This document shows, piece by piece, positions 42,961 through 50,729 of a stretch of DNA of 64,000 nucleotides (positions within the stretch are counted from its first letter, which is position 1; every line of letters starts with the position of its first letter). A program made the translations under genes and the position numbers. The notes beneath the pieces were generated by a model, which saw nothing but the letters and a program-made list of their open reading frames with translations, searched no databases and had not been told where the DNA came from. Origin of the DNA: RYN-230 sp963834705 (GTDB lineage Bacteria > Actinomycetota > Actinomycetes > Streptosporangiales > Streptosporangiaceae); contig CAWICV010000001.1 in assembly GCA_963834705.1 (NCBI GenBank), forward strand, positions 992,001-1,056,000, in the 5' to 3' direction.

Positions 42961-43878
42961 TCACAGGTACTCCTCGATGGTCCGGGAGCCGAGCAACCGG
43001 GCGTAGGCGAAGATGCCGACCAGCGCGATCGCCATCAAGATGGCGGACAGCGCCGATCCGCCCGCGTAGTCCAGGTTGGTCAGGAACGCGTTCTGGATGA
43101 CGGTGCCGATCATCGTGTTGCTGGTGCCGCCCAGGATCTGCTGGTTGACGTAGTCGCCCAGGGCCGGGATGAAGGTGAGCAGGAACGCGGCGAACAGCCC
43201 GGGCACGGTGAGCGGCAGGATCACCTTGAGGAACGCCTGCCGCCGGGTCGCGTACAGGTCATAGGCGGCGTCCAGCACCCGCTTGTCGATCCGCTCGATG
43301 GCCACGTACAGCGGCAGCGCGGTGAACGGGAGGTAGTTGTAGGCCAGCCCGGCCACCACCGCGTACCCGGTGGCCAGCACGTGGAAGTTCTGCGGCAGCA
43401 GGTGCGCGCTCTTCAGGTGGCCCAGGATGACGCCCTGGTCGGACAGGATGAACTCCCACACCACGGTGCGGATGACGAACGACACGAAGAACGGCACCAG
43501 CAGCATGAGCAGGAAGAAGTTCTTCTTGTTCCCGCCGTGGAACGCGATCCAGTAGGCGATCGGGAACGACACGATCAGGTCGATCACGGTGGCCGCGCCG
43601 GCGAAGTAGAAGCTCGTCACGAACTGGGTGTGGTACAGGCTGAGCTGCTGGCCGAACTCAGCCCAGTGCCAGGTCATCACGCAGGCGCCGGTGGCCGTGT
43701 TGCACGACTGCAGGGACAGCGACAGCATCACGACCAGCGGCACCAGGAACAGCACCAGCAGCCACAGCCCAGCCGGCAGGCTGAGCAGGTACGGCGCCAG
43801 CACCCGGCCCAGCCGGGGCCGCCGCGGGCGGTGCTGGGTTACGACCCCTGGGTGATCGGCAAGAACAGGTTGTTCCAC
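42961..43878 (-). CDS. potB: Polyamine ABC transporter permease PotB
   Basis: A 305-aa inner-membrane permease. Six hydrophobic helices begin at LAPYLLSLPAGLWLLVLFLV. The EAA loop is VLDAAYDLYATRRQAFLKVI followed by LPLTVPGLFA. FVSFVIRTVVWEFILSDQGV and GDYVNQQILGGTSNTMIG are typical PotB sequence. GTG 43878 is the only usable in-frame start and overlaps the end of the second potD gene by 40 nt. It pairs with PotC and PotA in the same operon. Confidence 0.9.
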   Translation of the reverse strand: MEQPVLADHPGVVTQHRPRRPRLGRVLAPYLLSLPAGLWLLVLFLVPLVVMLSLSLQSCNTATGACVMTWHWAEFGQQLSLYHTQFVTSFYFAGAATVIDLIVSFPIAYWIAFHGGNKKNFFLLMLLVPFFVSFVIRTVVWEFILSDQGVILGHLKSAHLLPQNFHVLATGYAVVAGLAYNYLPFTALPLYVAIERIDKRVLDAAYDLYATRRQAFLKVILPLTVPGLFAAFLLTFIPALGDYVNQQILGGTSNTMIGTVIQNAFLTNLDYAGGSALSAILMAIALVGIFAYARLLGSRTIEEYL

Positions 43879-45194
43879 GTAGTCAGTTCTTCCTGGTTCT
43901 TGTACTGGTAGTAGTTCCGCGAGTTCTTGATGTAAGCCGCGGTCGGGAACACCGTCGGCGCGTTGGCCGTGGTTGACGTGGGCAGGCCGATCTCCGGCTT
44001 CATCTGGGCCAGCGCGGTCTTGGCCCACCCGGTCGGGTTGAGCAGGACTTCCCTGGCCGCCGGCACCGGGCAGACGTAGTCGTTGTAGTACTCGACCACG
44101 GCCTGGACCTGCGGGTCGTAGAAGAAGTCCATCAGCGTCATGGCGTCCTTCGGGTTCTGGCTGTACATCGGGATGCACATGTTGTCCGTCCAGAACATGC
44201 CGCCCTCGTCCGGGATGAGCAGCTTCAGGTCCCGGTACTTGCTGTTCAGGTCGGCCTGGAAGATGTCCCCGGACCAGGCCTGGGAGACCACGATGTCGCC
44301 GTTCTTCAGGTGGTCGATGTAGCTCTGGTCGTAGTAGGCGCGGACGATCCCTTCGCTCTTCTGCTGCTGGAGTTTCTTGGCCGCCTTGGCCCAATCGGAC
44401 TCGGTCGAGGTGGCCGGTTCGATGCCGAGGGCGAGCAGGCCGACGCTGCCCAGTTCCTGCGGGTCGGACATCATGCCGATCTTGCCCGAGTACTTCTTGT
44501 CGAACAGGATGTCCACGCTGGTGCCCGGGTCCTTGATGACCGAGGAGTTGTAGCCGACCGCGGTCCAGCCGGACTGCCAGGCCATGGTGTGCTTGTTGCC
44601 CGGATCCCAGGACGGGTTCTTGATCAGCGGCCCGGCGTACTTGTTGAAGTTGGTCATCATGCTGCGGTCCAGCGGGACCAGCCAGCCGAAATTGATCAGG
44701 TAGCCGAGCGGCGGGCTGCTGTTGGTCATCACGATGATGTCGTAGCCGGTGGACTGCTTGGCCTGCAGCGAGGGCCGGATCTTCGCGTAGAAAGGCAGGT
44801 TGTCGCTGATCGGCTCGGTGTAGTTGACCTGGATGCCGGTTTCCGACGTGAAGCGCTCCAGGGACAGGTGCTTGCCGTTCAGCACGTCGATGTAGTACGG
44901 CCAGTTGGCGAAGTTGACCGTGTGGTGCAGCTTCTGCTTGGCCCACCAGGCCGCCGTGCCCACCCCGCCGGCCGGGCTGGCCCCGCTGCTGGTGGTGCTG
45001 ACGCCCTTGACGCCGCAGGCGGCCAGGAAGGCGCCGATGCCGAGGGCACCCGCGCCCGCCCCGGTCGCGCGGAGCATCTCGCGCCTGGTTATGGAGCGCT
45101 GCGTCACGGAGCGCTGTGACAGCCGGCGCTGGGTCAGCCCGCGCCAGATCGACGGGTCCAGGCCATTAGGGTCGATGCCCTGCTCGTTATCCAT
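43839..45194 (-). CDS. potD: Polyamine ABC transporter substrate-binding lipoprotein (second PotD-like)
   Basis: A 451-aa PotD/PotF-type binding protein. Its cytosolic N-terminal leader is unusually long, about 45 residues, with Arg/Ser-rich repeats (RRLSQRSVTQRSITRREM), before a Tat-like hydrophobic stretch and lipobox LAAC. The mature region has VNFANWPYYIDVLNGKHLSL, YDIIVMTNSSPPLGYLINFG, LLIPDEGGMFWTDNMCIP and a C-terminal PTAAYIKNSRNYY. GGAGG lies 6 nt before ATG 45194. A shorter start at MLRATGAG is possible. It shares clear similarity with the 397-aa paralogue downstream. Confidence 0.9.
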   Translation of the reverse strand: MDNEQGIDPNGLDPSIWRGLTQRRLSQRSVTQRSITRREMLRATGAGAGALGIGAFLAACGVKGVSTTSSGASPAGGVGTAAWWAKQKLHHTVNFANWPYYIDVLNGKHLSLERFTSETGIQVNYTEPISDNLPFYAKIRPSLQAKQSTGYDIIVMTNSSPPLGYLINFGWLVPLDRSMMTNFNKYAGPLIKNPSWDPGNKHTMAWQSGWTAVGYNSSVIKDPGTSVDILFDKKYSGKIGMMSDPQELGSVGLLALGIEPATSTESDWAKAAKKLQQQKSEGIVRAYYDQSYIDHLKNGDIVVSQAWSGDIFQADLNSKYRDLKLLIPDEGGMFWTDNMCIPMYSQNPKDAMTLMDFFYDPQVQAVVEYYNDYVCPVPAAREVLLNPTGWAKTALAQMKPEIGLPTSTTANAPTVFPTAAYIKNSRNYYQYKNQEELTTWNNLFLPITQGS

Positions 45195-45265
45195 GTAGTC
45201 CTCCACTGCGCCGGCCCGCCGGGAGCCGGCCGGCGCCACTGCACGCCGTCCGGCCCAGGGCCGGG

Positions 45266-46429
45266 CTAGCCGATCGGGTATGAGTGCTGGGGGTCCCAGG
45301 TCAGCCAGACGTCGTCGCCCCGGCTGACGGTGCTGCTCGCTGATGACGAGTTCTGCTCGAAGACCACGACGTCGGCTCCGGTCGTGGTGTGTACCGAGAA
45401 GCTGGTCGAGGTGCCCAGGTAGACCACTTCGGTGACGCTGCCGCGCAGCGCGCAACTGCCTGGGGCGCCCGGCCCCACGGCCAGGTCGATCTTTTCCGGG
45501 CGCACGGTGAGTTCGACGTCCTGGCCCGCCGCCAGGCTGCCGTACGCCGCCGGGACCAGGATGCGCTCCTCCGGGCTGACCTCGATCACCCCGGTGCCGT
45601 CGGTCACCCGGGAGAGGGTCCCGGTGATCAGGTTCGAGGTGCCGATGAACCCGGCCACGAACCGGGTCGCCGGGTGCTCGTAGATGTCCCGCGGCGGCCC
45701 GAGCTGCTCGATGATCCCGTCGTTCATCACCGCGATGCGGTCCGACATGGTCAGCGCCTCGTTCTGGTCGTGCGTCACGTAGACGAACGTGATGCCGACC
45801 TCACGCTGGATGCGCTTGAGCTCGACCTGCATGGCCTGCCGGAGCTTGAGGTCGAGCGCGCCCAGCGGCTCGTCGAGCAGCAGCGCCTTGGGGTGGTTGA
45901 CCAGCGCCCGGGCCAGCGCGACCCGCTGCTGCTGGCCACCGGACAGCTCGCGCGGCCGGCGCTGCTCCCGGCCGGCCAGGTCGACGATCTCCAGCATGTC
46001 GCCGACCTGCTGCTTGATCCGGTCCTTGGGCACGTTCTTCCGGCGCAGCCCGAACGCCACGTTCTCGAACACGCTCATGTGCGGGAACAGCGCGTAGGAC
46101 TGGAACACCATGTTCACGTCGCGTTTGTTCGGCGGCGCGACGGTCACGTCCCGGCCGTCCAGCCGGACGGTGCCCTGGGTGGGTTCCTCGAACCCGGCGA
46201 TCATCCGCATCGTGGTGGTCTTGCCGCACCCGGACGGGCCCAGCATGGAGAAGAACTCGCCCTTGCGGATGGCCAGGTCGATGCCGCGGACCGCGGTCAC
46301 CACCTCACCCCGGGAGTGGAACTCCTTGACCACCTCATCCAGCCCGATGGCCGGAACACTCGGGTCAGCCACGGGCTCCGTCGCCGTGGCAGGCGTCAGG
46401 CCGGCCGCTGATGCGTCGGTGTCCGTCAT
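45266..46429 (-). CDS. potA: Polyamine ABC transporter ATP-binding protein PotA
   Basis: A 387-aa ATPase of the spermidine/putrescine importer. Walker A GPSGCGKTT, Q-loop NMVFQSYALFPHMSVFENV, signature LSGGQQQRVALARAL, Walker B ALLLDEPLGALDLKLRQ and the switch His in YVTHDQNEAL are all present. A C-terminal TOBE-type regulatory domain occupies about the last 110 residues (VRPEKIDLAVG). Start 46429 (MTDTDAS) is preferred over the longer frame to 46540. It is the first transporter gene and is preceded by the 15-bp inverted repeat at 46539-46582. Confidence 0.92.
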   Translation of the reverse strand: MTDTDASAAGLTPATATEPVADPSVPAIGLDEVVKEFHSRGEVVTAVRGIDLAIRKGEFFSMLGPSGCGKTTTMRMIAGFEEPTQGTVRLDGRDVTVAPPNKRDVNMVFQSYALFPHMSVFENVAFGLRRKNVPKDRIKQQVGDMLEIVDLAGREQRRPRELSGGQQQRVALARALVNHPKALLLDEPLGALDLKLRQAMQVELKRIQREVGITFVYVTHDQNEALTMSDRIAVMNDGIIEQLGPPRDIYEHPATRFVAGFIGTSNLITGTLSRVTDGTGVIEVSPEERILVPAAYGSLAAGQDVELTVRPEKIDLAVGPGAPGSCALRGSVTEVVYLGTSTSFSVHTTTGADVVVFEQNSSSASSTVSRGDDVWLTWDPQHSYPIG

Positions 46430-46538
46430 GTCACGCGCAAGCCCCTCATCGCCAGCTAGGTCAAGTATCAGCAACCACTTCGTATTGGTGCCGGATGGCA
46501 AGTGGTTCTCGATCCTGGCAGACGAAACTGATGAAATC

Positions 46539-46582
46539 AACCGAATCCGTCGCCGGATCGTTCAAATGCGACGGATTCGGTT
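46539..46582. promoter_or_regulatory. 15-bp perfect inverted repeat between aldehyde dehydrogenase and potA
   Basis: AACCGAATCCGTCGC (46539-46553) and GCGACGGATTCGGTT (46568-46582) are exact reverse complements with a 14-bp spacer. The right arm contains, as its complement, GAATCCGTCGCAT, which is also found at 48207-48219 in front of the Lrp gene. It is either an Lrp operator for the pot operon or a hairpin ending the dehydrogenase transcript; the shared sequence favours an operator. Confidence 0.72.
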
Positions 46583-46617
46583 ACAGCCACGTAACACCAG
46601 TCACTTAACACGGGACG

Positions 46618-48075
46618 CTAACCGCCCAGGTAACTCATCACGTGCTTGATCCGGGTGTAGTCCTCGAATCCGTACATCGACAGGTCCTTACCGTAGCCGG
46701 AGTGCTTGAAGCCACCGTGCGGCATCTCCGACACGAACGGGATGTGCGTGTTGATCCACACGGCGCCGAAGTCGAGCTGCCGGGCCAGCCGCATGGCCCG
46801 GCCGTGATCCCGGGTCCACACGCTGGCCGCCAGCCCGTACTTCACCCCGTTGGCCCAGGTGACCGCCTCGGCCTCGGAGCTGAACCGCTGCACGGTGATC
46901 ACTGGGCCGAAGATCTCGTCCTGGATCATCTCGTCGTCCTGGCGCAGTCCGCTGACCACGGTCGGCGCGAAGCAGTAGCCCCGCTCCCCGACCTGGTGCC
47001 CGCCGGTGACCACGTCGGCGTGCTCCGGCGCCCGGCTCAGGAAGCCGGACACCCGGGCCAGCTGGCTGGCGTTGTTCAGCGGGCCGTAGTCGGCGTCTGG
47101 CACGTCCAGCCCGCCCACCGTGGTGCTGCGGGCCTGCTCGGCCAGCGCGTCGGTCAGGTCGGCCGCGATGCCCGGGCCGGCCAGCACCCGGGTGGCCGCG
47201 GTGCAGTCCTGGCCGGCGTTGAAGTAGCCCGCCCCGGCGATGCCCTCGGCCGCCTGGGCCAGGTCGGCGTCGTCGAACACTACGGCCGGTGCCTTGCCGC
47301 CCAGTTCCAGGTGCACCCGCTTCAGCCCGGCCGCGGCCGCCTGGGCGACCTGGATGCCGGCCCGCACCGACCCGGTGATCGAGACCATCTGCGGGATGTC
47401 GTGGCTGACCAGCTCGCGGCCGGTGTCCGCGGTGCCGCAGATCACGTTCAGCACGCCGGGCGGCAGGAACTCGGCCGCGATCTCGGCCAGCAGCAGGGTG
47501 GACACCGGGGTGGTGTCGGACGGTTTGAGCACCACCGTGTTGCCCGCCGCGATGGCCGGCGCGATCTTCCAGATGGCCATCATCAGCGGGTAGTTCCACG
47601 GCGTCACCTGGGCACACACGCCGACCGGCTCACGCCGGATCAGTGACGTGTGGTCGGCCAGGTACTCCCCGGCCGCGCTGCCCTGCAGGATCCGTGCCGC
47701 GCCGGCGAAGAACCGCAGCTCGTCCACACACGGCGGCAGTTCCTCGGCCCGGGTCAGCCCGACCGGTTTGCCGGTGTTGCGGCACTCGGCCTCGGTCAGC
47801 TCGGCGGCCCGCGCCTCGACCGCGTCGGCCATCTTGAGCAGGGCCAGGCTGCGCTGCGCCGGGGTGGCGTCCCGCCAGTCCGCCCGGGCCGCCTCGGCGG
47901 CACGCAGGGCCGCGTCCACGTCGGCTGGGCCGGACACCGGGGCCAGCGCGTAGGCCTGCCCGGTGCTCGGGTCCACGACCTCGGTGGTCTGGTCCGCGCG
48001 GGCCGCGACGAACTCCCCGTTCACGAAGTTCTGCAACTCGCGCAGGCTGGTGCCCGGCTGAGTGGTTGCCGTCAA
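46618..48075 (-). CDS. Gamma-aminobutyraldehyde dehydrogenase-like aldehyde dehydrogenase
   Basis: A 485-aa NAD-type aldehyde dehydrogenase close to aminobutyraldehyde and betaine-aldehyde dehydrogenases. TPWNYPLMMAIWKIAPAIAA, VHLELGGKAPAVVFDDADL (Glu general base) and GYFNAGQDCTAATRVL (Cys nucleophile) are in order, with HIPFVSEMPHGGFKHSGYGK near the C-terminus. The TTG start at 48075 is supported by AGGAGGCGG just upstream. In this locus it would oxidise 4-aminobutanal, the product of putrescine transamination, to GABA. It is divergent from the Lrp-aminotransferase pair. Confidence 0.9.
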   Translation of the reverse strand: MTATTQPGTSLRELQNFVNGEFVAARADQTTEVVDPSTGQAYALAPVSGPADVDAALRAAEAARADWRDATPAQRSLALLKMADAVEARAAELTEAECRNTGKPVGLTRAEELPPCVDELRFFAGAARILQGSAAGEYLADHTSLIRREPVGVCAQVTPWNYPLMMAIWKIAPAIAAGNTVVLKPSDTTPVSTLLLAEIAAEFLPPGVLNVICGTADTGRELVSHDIPQMVSITGSVRAGIQVAQAAAAGLKRVHLELGGKAPAVVFDDADLAQAAEGIAGAGYFNAGQDCTAATRVLAGPGIAADLTDALAEQARSTTVGGLDVPDADYGPLNNASQLARVSGFLSRAPEHADVVTGGHQVGERGYCFAPTVVSGLRQDDEMIQDEIFGPVITVQRFSSEAEAVTWANGVKYGLAASVWTRDHGRAMRLARQLDFGAVWINTHIPFVSEMPHGGFKHSGYGKDLSMYGFEDYTRIKHVMSYLGG

Positions 48076-48206
48076 GTCCGCCTCCTGGGACGAATTCCCG
48101 GTCCGGGTCGCTGGGCCGAGTTTCCTGGTTGGGGCAGCTGCCTGGGAGTTCAGGTGTCAGCCGCCGGCGCCTCCGACACTCGCAGAGAAATGAAACATGA
48201 ACAAGT

Positions 48207-48219
48207 GAATCCGTCGCAT
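48207..48219. promoter_or_regulatory. 13-bp motif GAATCCGTCGCAT in the divergent lrp/aldehyde dehydrogenase promoter
   Basis: The sequence at 48207-48219 is an exact 13/13 match to the complement of 46566-46578 in the pot operon upstream region. It lies 74 bp before the Lrp start and 132 bp before the dehydrogenase start, followed by AT-rich GCATATACCATGCATAGC, which looks like a typical Lrp/AsnC target. A shared binding site for the adjacent Lrp regulator is inferred. Confidence 0.65.
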
Positions 48220-48292
48220 ATACCATGCATAGCAACGAAATCAGTTGACAAGTGGACGCTGCATGACACCATGGCTTGCAGAGGAGGACCGC

Positions 48293-48838
48293 ATGGCTCA
48301 CACCCCCGGGGCGCCGGCGATCCCGGGCGGGCTGAGCGGGGAGCAATCCACGCCTGCCCGCAACGGCCGGGTGCCCGGGCGAGGTGCCCAGGGTGCCACT
48401 CTTGACCACTTGTCCAAGCAGATCATCGAGCAGCTGCAGGAGGATGGCCGCCGCTCCTACGCGGCCATCGGCAAGGCGGTCGGCCTGTCCGAGGCCGCGG
48501 TCCGGCAGCGGGTACAGCGGCTGGTCGACACCGGGGTGATGCAGATCGTCGCGGTGACCGACCCGCTGATGCTGGGCTTCACCCGGCAGACCATGGTCGG
48601 CATCAAGTGCGGCGGCGATCTGGAGCAGGTGGCCGACCAGCTGGCCGCGATCGACGAGATCGACTACGTGGTGATCACATCCGGCTCGTTCGACCTGCTG
48701 GTAGAGGTGGTCTGTGAGGACGACAGCCACCTGCTGGAGATCCTCAGCCGGGTCCGTGGCGTGCCCAGCGTGAGCAGCACAGAGACATTCGTATACCTAA
48801 AACTCCGCAAGCAGACCTACGGCTGGGGGACCAGATGA
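48293..48838 (+). CDS. Lrp/AsnC family transcriptional regulator
   Basis: A 181-aa regulator. After a Gly/Pro-rich N-terminal extension of about 38 residues, the helix-turn-helix is LSKQIIEQLQEDGRRSYAAI and GKAVGLSEAAVRQRVQRLVD. The C-terminal RAM ligand-binding domain has DEIDYVVITSGSFDLLVEVV and SVSSTETFVYLKL. ATG 48293 has GAGGAGG nearby; the upstream in-frame extension lacks a ribosome site. Its stop overlaps the aminotransferase start by 4 nt. It most likely controls the polyamine locus in both directions. Confidence 0.9.
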   Translation: MAHTPGAPAIPGGLSGEQSTPARNGRVPGRGAQGATLDHLSKQIIEQLQEDGRRSYAAIGKAVGLSEAAVRQRVQRLVDTGVMQIVAVTDPLMLGFTRQTMVGIKCGGDLEQVADQLAAIDEIDYVVITSGSFDLLVEVVCEDDSHLLEILSRVRGVPSVSSTETFVYLKLRKQTYGWGTR

Positions 48839-50301
48839 CCACGCCAAGCGACCCGTACCGCAGCCAGGCCGGTGCCGACCACACCGGGCCCGATCCGATG
48901 GGCCCGGGCGCCGTCACCGACAGCGCGGGCGTCCCGGCCAGCCAGGCGCTGCAGGAGTCCGCGCGGCGGCACATGTGGCTGCACTTCACCCGGATGTCGT
49001 CGTACAACAGCACCGACATGCCGGTGATCGTGCGCGGCGAAGGCCAGTACGTGTACGACCAGAACGGCAAGCGCTACCTGGACGGCCTGGCCGGCCTGTT
49101 CGTCAGCCAGATCGGGCACGGCCGCAAGGAGGTAGCCGAGGCCGGCGCCCGGCAGGCCACCGAGCTGGCCTACTTCCCGCTGTGGTCCTACGCCCATCCG
49201 CGCGCGGTGGACCTGGCCGAACGCCTCGCCGGGCTGGCCCCGGGCGACCTGAACCGGGTGTTCTTCACCACCAGTGGCTCGGAGGCGGTGGAGTCGGCCT
49301 GGAAGCTGGCCAAGCAGTACTTCAAGAGCATCGGCGAGCCGGCCCGGTACAAGGTGCTCAGCCGGGAGATCGCCTACCACGGCACGTCGATGGGGGCGCT
49401 GGCGATCACCGGGCTGCCCGGGATCAAAGAACCGTTCGAGCCGCTGCCGCCGGGCGGGGTCCGGATCCCGAACACCAACTTCTACCGCGCGCCCGGGTTC
49501 GTCGCCGAGGACCTGACCGGGTTTGGCTTGTGGGCCGCGGACGAGATCGAGCGGGCCATCCTGCGCGAGGGCCCGGAGTCGGTGGCCGCCGTGTTCCTGG
49601 AGCCGGTGCAGAACTCCGGCGGCTGCTTCCCGCCGCCGCCCGGCTACTTCACCCGGGTCCGGGAGATCTGCGACCGGTACGGCGTGCTGCTCGTATCCGA
49701 CGAGGTCATCTGCGCGTTCGGCCGGCTCGGCTACTACTTCGGCTCGCAGCGCTACGGCTACCAGCCGGACATCATCACCTTCGCCAAGGGCGTCACCTCC
49801 GGGTACGCGCCGCTCGGCGGCATGCTGGTCCGGGACCACCTGATGGAGCCGTTCAGCGCGGGCACCGCGACGTTCCTGCACGGCATCACGTTCGCCGGCC
49901 ACCCGGTGTCCTGCGCGGTCGCGCTGGCCAACCTGGACGTGTTCGAGAAGGAGGACCTGCTCGGCAACGTGCGGGCCAACGAGGCCACGTTCCGGGCCAC
50001 CCTGGAAAAGCTGCTCGACCTGCCCATCGTCGGGGACGTGCGGGGCGATGGCTACTTCTACGGCATCGAACTGGTCAAGGACAAGGCGACCCGGGAGACG
50101 TTCAACGACGAGGAGTCCGAGCGGCTGCTCCGCGGCTTCCTGTCCCAGGCCCTGTTCGACGCCGGCCTGGTCTGCCGGGCCGACGACCGCGGAGACCCGG
50201 TGATCCAGCTCTCGCCGCCGCTCACCTGCGGCCCTGAGCACTTCACCGAGATGGAGCAGATTCTGCGCAGCGTCCTCACCCAGGCCTGGTCTCAGCTCTA
50301 A
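48835..50301 (+). CDS. Class III aminotransferase, putrescine/polyamine-pyruvate type
   Basis: A 488-aa PLP aminotransferase of the omega-amino acid/putrescine-pyruvate group. YVYDQNGKRYLDGLAGLFVS, FFTTSGSEAVESAWKLAKQY, YHGTSMGALAITGLPG, EPVQNSGGCFPPPPGYF and the PLP lysine in ITFAKGVTSGYAPLGG are present. ATGA couples it to the Lrp gene. With the divergent aldehyde dehydrogenase it forms the classical two-step conversion of putrescine to GABA, and the distant gabT would complete the route to succinate semialdehyde. Confidence 0.9.
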   Translation: MTTPSDPYRSQAGADHTGPDPMGPGAVTDSAGVPASQALQESARRHMWLHFTRMSSYNSTDMPVIVRGEGQYVYDQNGKRYLDGLAGLFVSQIGHGRKEVAEAGARQATELAYFPLWSYAHPRAVDLAERLAGLAPGDLNRVFFTTSGSEAVESAWKLAKQYFKSIGEPARYKVLSREIAYHGTSMGALAITGLPGIKEPFEPLPPGGVRIPNTNFYRAPGFVAEDLTGFGLWAADEIERAILREGPESVAAVFLEPVQNSGGCFPPPPGYFTRVREICDRYGVLLVSDEVICAFGRLGYYFGSQRYGYQPDIITFAKGVTSGYAPLGGMLVRDHLMEPFSAGTATFLHGITFAGHPVSCAVALANLDVFEKEDLLGNVRANEATFRATLEKLLDLPIVGDVRGDGYFYGIELVKDKATRETFNDEESERLLRGFLSQALFDAGLVCRADDRGDPVIQLSPPLTCGPEHFTEMEQILRSVLTQAWSQL

Positions 50302-50366
50302 AACCTTTTTACTGAACGCCAGTACCCGGAGCTCAACCCGCCTGATATACCGCCGTAGGTGGCTAA

Positions 50367-50729
50367 ATGCCACGTCCTGGTCATCAGTTTTGTGCGGCGG
50401 CCAAGCGGGAAAGTAGCCCGTATGCCGACGGGCAGGTCAGCGGGTCGCGTTCTGGCATTTGCGTTTGGTGCCGCCGAGCTTTTCGATATCACCGGTGCGT
50501 TTATCTACCGGGCGCTGCGGAGCCAGCTTCCGGACACCGGGCACGTTATTACGGAGGGCCCTTTCCAGCACGCGACGCGGACTATTGCCGAAGCGCATGC
50601 TGGGACGCTTATGCGGGCTTCCGCCTGCGGCCGGAGCACCTGGCCGAGACCAGCCGGGCCCGCACGCGGCGGTTAAGCCGCGTGCGGGCCCGGCCCGGTA
50701 ACCCGGTCACTTACACCTTGGCCGCCTGA
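50367..50729 (+). CDS. Doubtful small zinc-finger-like ORF
   Basis: A possible 120-aa protein with four cysteines spaced like a treble-clef zinc finger: ICVWCRRAF, then about 30 residues later DADYCRSACWDAYAGFRL. The rest has no recognisable family. The C-terminal 25 codons run through the strong terminator hairpin at 50654-50693, which argues against expression of the full frame. ATG 50367 lacks a clear ribosome site. It may be a remnant or a chance frame. Apart from it and the hairpin, nothing else is seen between 50302 and 50710. Confidence 0.25.
   Translation: MPRPGHQFCAAAKRESSPYADGQVSGSRSGICVWCRRAFRYHRCVYLPGAAEPASGHRARYYGGPFPARDADYCRSACWDAYAGFRLRPEHLAETSRARTRRLSRVRARPGNPVTYTLAA
50654..50693. 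terminator. 17-bp perfect stem-loop, bidirectional terminator
   Basis: CCGGGCCCGCACGCGGC (50654-50670) pairs perfectly with GCCGCGTGCGGGCCCGG (50677-50693) around the loop GGTTAA. It lies 18 bp beyond the stop of the minus-strand secreted protein and downstream of the plus-strand aminotransferase. No long T-run follows, as is common in high-GC actinobacteria. Confidence 0.85.
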
